Assembly: GCA_032250585.1 (NCBI GenBank)
Contig: JAVVFH010000146.1
Span: 1-9,013 of the forward strand
DNA: 9,013 bases
Direction: 5' to 3'
Origin: JAVVFH01 sp032250585
Lineage (GTDB): Bacteria; Pseudomonadota; Gammaproteobacteria; Xanthomonadales; SZUA-36
The notes under the pieces were generated by a model that saw nothing but the letters and a program-made list of their open reading frames with translations, was not told where the DNA came from and searched no databases. The translations under genes and the position numbers were made by a program. Of the stretch, positions 6,733 to 9,013 are shown piece by piece; positions within the stretch are counted from its first letter, which is position 1; every line of letters starts with the position of its first letter.

Positions 6733-7280
6733 GAGCCTCCCTCCGTGATGTAGATCTTGCCGGTCATCATGTGATGGCCGATCCCGCAATACTCATTGCA
6801 GATGATCGACTGGTCGCCCGCCGTGTCCGGAGTCATGGTCAGAACCATTTCGTAACCCGGCAGGATCTGGGCGTTGATATTGACCGGCTGCAAGGAGAAG
6901 CCGTGTTGCCAGTCCATCGACGATATATGCACTCGGTAAGTCTGTCCCCGCTCCAGTTCGAGCAGCGGCCACCATTGCCACAGGCGTCCGATCAGGTAGA
7001 CATCGCTGCCCGGCGGGGGCCGCACGACCGGCATCTGCTGGTTCGTCTCGGTGCGCACCGTGTACTGGTCGACCATCGCCTGGGTTTTCGCCATGAAGGC
7101 CTCGGGCGTGGTCTTGTAGGCTTCATTCGATATGTTCTGTTTACCGTATACGTGCCACAACGGCATCATGATGAACATGATCAGGGACCAGACCAGCGCC
7201 AGCGCGATCCAGGTCCCTTCGACGCGGTCCAGTGGCTGTTTCCACCAGATCGTTTGCGCGGGGGGATGAATGGAAGTCAC
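6729..7280 (-). CDS. norY: CuA-containing subunit II of the heme-copper NO reductase-like enzyme (NorY type)
   Basis: 183-residue subunit with one N-terminal membrane helix (about 22-42) and a periplasmic cupredoxin domain. The binuclear CuA site is complete: H126 (DWQHGF) and C161-x-E163-x-C165-x3-H169-x2-M172 in the stretch CNEYCGIGHHMM. It should accept electrons from a periplasmic cytochrome c or cupredoxin and pass them to the heme of subunit I. Size and the single helix resemble ba3-type (B-family) subunit II rather than the longer A-type. No c-type heme motif (CxxCH) is fused. The start is GTG at 7280, with AGGTG about five bases upstream; an ATG two bases upstream of the GTG is out of frame and followed at once by TGA. 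It ends inside the next start codon (ATGA overlap), so subunits I and II should be made in equal amounts by coupled translation. It begins 23 bp after the small membrane gene. Confidence 0.95.
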   Translation of the reverse strand: MTSIHPPAQTIWWKQPLDRVEGTWIALALVWSLIMFIMMPLWHVYGKQNISNEAYKTTPEAFMAKTQAMVDQYTVRTETNQQMPVVRPPPGSDVYLIGRLWQWWPLLELERGQTYRVHISSMDWQHGFSLQPVNINAQILPGYEMVLTMTPDTAGDQSIICNEYCGIGHHMMTGKIYITEGGS

Positions 7281-7303
7281 ATTTTCACCTTTTTATGTTG
7301 TTG

Positions 7304-7468
7304 TCAGGACGCCAGGGGAATGGTCACGATTTCCATGATGCCCCAGATAATGTAGAAGACCGTGGGAACCACTACGCCGATAAAAAGCAGTAGAAACGGG
7401 TTATCCAGAACGCGCTGCATGATGGGAACTCGCTCGTTCGATTCAGAAGTCGAAATTTCGTCGCTCAT
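7304..7468 (-). CDS. 54-residue single-helix membrane protein, probable small subunit of the NorSY-like enzyme
   Basis: First gene of the central operon. The ATG at 7466-7468 is preceded by GGAGG with an 8-base spacer, a near-ideal site. The protein starts MSDEISTSESNERV, has one hydrophobic helix at about 24-50 (NPFLLLFIGVVVPTVFYIIW), and ends IPLAS. There are no Cys or His residues. It is followed after 23 bp by the CuA subunit gene on the same strand. Known: B-type (ba3) oxidases carry a one-helix subunit IIa of about 34 residues, and many heme-copper enzymes have similar small subunits. Inference: a structural or assembly subunit of the NorSY-like complex. I recognise no named family, and a homology search on so short a sequence would be weak. 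Start, spacing and ribosome site make it a convincing gene. Confidence 0.85.
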   Translation of the reverse strand: MSDEISTSESNERVPIMQRVLDNPFLLLFIGVVVPTVFYIIWGIMEIVTIPLAS

Positions 7469-7531
7469 AGTCAATTCCTCCAATAAGTCTCGTATGCTGC
7501 AATTTTGGTCGAAATGAAACTCGCCAGAATG

Positions 7532-7540
7532 AAAGTAGCA
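7532..7540 (-). promoter_or_regulatory. Extended -10 element of the central operon promoter
   Basis: On the - strand this reads TGCTACTTT, that is TGn followed by TACTTT, an extended -10 hexamer with the conserved first, second and last positions. It predicts transcription from about 7525, giving a leader of roughly 57 bases before the ATG at 7468. No -35 hexamer is evident, which is expected for an activator-dependent promoter. An alternative hexamer, TACAAT (7553-7548), is closer to consensus but lies too near the upstream FNR-type box for activation from it. Confidence 0.6.
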
Positions 7541-7558
7541 CGCTAGAATTGTAGACCA

Positions 7559-7574
7559 TTTGATTCAGATCAAA
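7559..7574. promoter_or_regulatory. FNR/DNR/NnrR-type operator (TTTGAT-N4-ATCAAA)
   Basis: A perfect 6+6 palindrome, TTTGAT TCAG ATCAAA, containing the core TTGAT-N4-ATCAA bound by FNR/CRP-family regulators such as FNR, Anr, DNR and NnrR. Its centre (7566.5) is exactly 41.5 bp upstream of the start predicted from the extended -10 at 7532-7540, the classic class II activation position. Inference: low oxygen or NO induces the 54-residue/norY/norS block. The site is symmetric and lies between divergent genes, so it could also act on the + strand lipoprotein gene, but the hexamer at the matching position there (GAACAT, 7596-7601) is poor. Confidence 0.88.
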
Positions 7575-7617
7575 TACATGAATCAATGTTTCTTTGAACA
7601 TTTTAGCAGTCCGCTTC

Positions 7618-7629
7618 CAAGGCGCCTTG
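7618..7629. repeat. 12-bp perfect palindrome CAAGGCGCCTTG in the divergent intergenic region
   Basis: A gapless self-complementary 12-mer lies 57 bp from the FNR-type box and 74 bp before the preferred ATG of the lipoprotein gene. It could be an operator for a dimeric regulator of the + strand genes. It matches no consensus I know, and a chance occurrence in GC-rich DNA is possible. Confidence 0.35.
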
Positions 7630-7702
7630 CGATGACACCGCAGGGACAAGTATCGGAAAGTTCGCCAACGTGCGCAAATTCAAGATAACCACGGTCAAGC
7701 AG

Positions 7703-8359
7703 ATGAAAAAAACCACATCCTTTTTCTGCCGCCCACTGCTCACCGGCGCCATGCTCCTGATGATCCTGACGAGCTGCGAATCCCAATCGGGCCCGGGGCC
7801 GGACATTCACGACCGCAAGTACATCGCGCTGGACGCTGACGGCCGGCAGTTGGAGCCGGGCCAGCCGGGGCCCTGTGTACTGGACCAGTTCACCGGGCTG
7901 GTCTGGGAGGTCAAGACCGACGCACCCGGACTGCACCATCGTGAACACCGCTATTCCTGGTTCGATCCCGGCGAAGACGCCGACGGTGAACTGGACTATC
8001 GTGGCAAACCCGACGGCGGTAACTGCTTCGGCAGTGCCTGTGACACGTATTCGTTTGCGATGGCGATCAGCGAAGCGGGTCATTGCGGTTACGCGGACTG
8101 GCGCGTGCCGACCCGCGACGAACTCGGTTCAATCAGCGACCCGCGCAAGACCGACAAACCGCCAACGATCAACACGGATTACTTTCCACACACACAGCCC
8201 GCAGCGTATTGGTCGCGCAACGACTACCAGTTTCACTGGAACGCCGCGTGGCTGTGGGATTTTGGCAACGGGCTGGACCGGGTCGAGTGGAAAGAAACGC
8301 CGGCTTACCTGCGCCTGGTCCGCGGTGAAGCCATGCACCTCGAACGCGTCAAGGATTGA
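7703..8359 (+). CDS. Outer-membrane-type lipoprotein with DUF1566 (Lcl C-terminal-like) domain
   Basis: 218-residue exported protein. The signal sequence starts MKKTTSFF, has a hydrophobic core at 11-23 and a lipobox ILTSC with the lipidated Cys at 25. The next residue is Glu, not Asp, so sorting to the outer membrane is expected if the organism uses the Lol rule. Residues 58-207 carry the DUF1566 pattern: a TGLVWE motif (64-69), a Tyr-Ser-Trp turn (84-86), C108 and C113, GHCGYADWRVPTRDEL (126-141), NTDYFPHTQ (157-165), an aromatic stretch to 187, and YLRLVRG near the end. Known: this domain is a small, often surface-located fold related to formylglycine/lectin-like proteins; its role is not established. 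The ATG at 7703 gives a normal signal length; GTG at 7670 is in frame and has GGAAAG upstream, but adds a non-typical leader. It lies 23 bp before the heme A synthase gene. No functional link to NO chemistry is visible. Confidence 0.87.
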   Translation: MKKTTSFFCRPLLTGAMLLMILTSCESQSGPGPDIHDRKYIALDADGRQLEPGQPGPCVLDQFTGLVWEVKTDAPGLHHREHRYSWFDPGEDADGELDYRGKPDGGNCFGSACDTYSFAMAISEAGHCGYADWRVPTRDELGSISDPRKTDKPPTINTDYFPHTQPAAYWSRNDYQFHWNAAWLWDFGNGLDRVEWKETPAYLRLVRGEAMHLERVKD

Positions 8360-8382
8360 CGGCTGGCGGAGGTGGCCGAACC

Positions 8383-9013
8383 ATGAGAACGCTTGCAATC
8401 GTCTCACTGCTGTTGACCTTGCTGCTGGTGTCGCTCAGTGCGTACCTGCGCCTGGCGCATTCCGGCATTGGCTGTGCCGACTGGCCGGCCTGCTATGGAG
8501 ATATCGGCGCAGCGCCGGCAGACGCTCCGCCGTTGCGGGCCGAAGACGCTTACCAGCGGCTGATCGACGAAAGCGGACGCGCTTTGGCCTGGACCACCCC
8601 CCTGCACCGTCTGGTCGCAAGTGTGCTGGGCTTGCTGGTCGTGGCTTTGTTCGTGAACGCGCTGCGCCTCCGGCGTCAACGCCTGCTCAGTGCGGTGCTG
8701 CTCGGCTTGACGGTCTACCTCGCCGTACTGGGAATCCGCTCGGGCAGCCTGCACGACCCCGCCGTCGTCATGGGCAATCTCGCCGGCGGCTTTGCCATGG
8801 TCGGCCTGCTCGGCTGGCTGGTTTTCTCCACAGGCACGCGCGGCCGTGCGCCGCGCCGGGTCTCGGTCGTTGCCGCCCTGACCGGTGCAGTTCTGTGCCT
8901 GCAGATCCTGCTCGGGGGGCTCACCAGCGCCAATTTTGCGGCGACTTCCTGCCAGACGCTGCCGGACTGCCACGGCGGCTGGTGGCCCGGCCCGGCACTC
9001 GCAGTGGCACTGG
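8383..9013 (+). CDS. ctaA: COX15/CtaA heme A synthase, 5' part (cut by window edge)
   Basis: First 210 codons of a polytopic membrane enzyme that oxidizes heme O to heme A, needed for aa3/ba3-type heme-copper enzymes. Seen: RLAHSGIGCADWPACYG (23-39) with the loop cysteine pair C31/C37; LHRLVAS (74-80) with heme-ligand candidate H75; H124 in SLHDP; then QILLGGLTSANFAATSCQTLPDC (174-196) with the second pair C190/C196 and GGWWP after it. These correspond to the N-terminal helix bundle and the first part of the second bundle in the Bacillus CtaA layout. The ATG at 8383 has GGAGG ten bases upstream (8368-8372) and follows the lipoprotein stop by 23 bp, so the two may share a transcript. The frame stays open to the window end; about a third of the protein is missing, including the second pair of ligand histidines. 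Homology is clear despite the truncation. Confidence 0.93.
   Translation, partial: MRTLAIVSLLLTLLLVSLSAYLRLAHSGIGCADWPACYGDIGAAPADAPPLRAEDAYQRLIDESGRALAWTTPLHRLVASVLGLLVVALFVNALRLRRQRLLSAVLLGLTVYLAVLGIRSGSLHDPAVVMGNLAGGFAMVGLLGWLVFSTGTRGRAPRRVSVVAALTGAVLCLQILLGGLTSANFAATSCQTLPDCHGGWWPGPALAVAL

Noticed and set aside
6733..6789. N-terminal extension of the norS-like gene to 6789
   Set aside because: It overlaps the CuA-ligand codons of norY; the ATG at 6732 has a strong ribosome site and the usual ATGA coupling.
7548..7553. TACAAT as the -10 of the central operon
   Set aside because: It is closer to consensus than TACTTT but only about 6 bp from the FNR-type box, too near for class II activation, and no -35 hexamer fits it. 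A basal promoter is still possible.
8404..8973. - strand open frame (189 codons) opposite ctaA
   Set aside because: Gln/Arg/Ala-rich shadow; the + strand carries unmistakable CtaA motifs.

Overview
The window is dense, GC-rich proteobacterial DNA with short gaps and overlapping genes. Gene content suggests a respiratory gammaproteobacterium, plausibly a sulfur or ammonia oxidizer of the Chromatiales type. That placement is inference from family resemblance, not from a marker gene. I find nine genes (one cut by the right edge), one intrinsic terminator and one well-formed FNR/DNR-type promoter. I see no rRNA, tRNA, CRISPR array or insertion sequence.

Left block, + strand (53-1632): a divergent, single-chain heme-copper oxidase subunit I homologue. 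It keeps the heme histidines but has His-Asp where the helix VII His-His copper pair should be, and it lacks the active-site tyrosine. A 65-residue two-helix membrane protein starting at GTG follows after a 2-bp gap. The pair looks like a nitric-oxide-reductase-like member of the superfamily (gNOR-like), not an oxygen reductase.

Central block, - strand (7468 down to 1626), read in this order: a 54-residue single-helix protein, a CuA-containing subunit II (NorY-like), a catalytic subunit I (NorS-like), a strong intrinsic terminator, a SenC/SCO copper chaperone, a large cytochrome b / 2x[4Fe-4S] / FlpD fusion, and a bacteriohemerythrin. Subunit II, subunit I and senC match the content of the norSY-senC clusters known from ammonia oxidizers. 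Subunit I has all six metal-ligand histidines, but Gln replaces the cross-linked Tyr, which fits NO reduction better than O2 reduction. SenC would supply copper to the CuA site. The cytochrome b/iron-sulfur protein would move electrons between quinol and soluble carriers. Hemerythrin could bind O2 or NO. A perfect FNR-type palindrome lies exactly 41.5 bp upstream of the start predicted from an extended -10 element, so low oxygen or NO probably induces the block.

Right block, + strand (7703-9013): a DUF1566-type lipoprotein, then the first 210 codons of a COX15/CtaA heme A synthase. The synthase suggests that heme A is made for one of the heme-copper enzymes.

The two divergent heme-copper enzymes meet tail to tail: the last gene of the left block and the last gene of the central block overlap by 7 bp. 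The most interesting reading is a combined NO-detoxification or NO-respiration island with two unusual NOR-like enzymes, a dedicated electron-transfer fusion protein and a hemerythrin.
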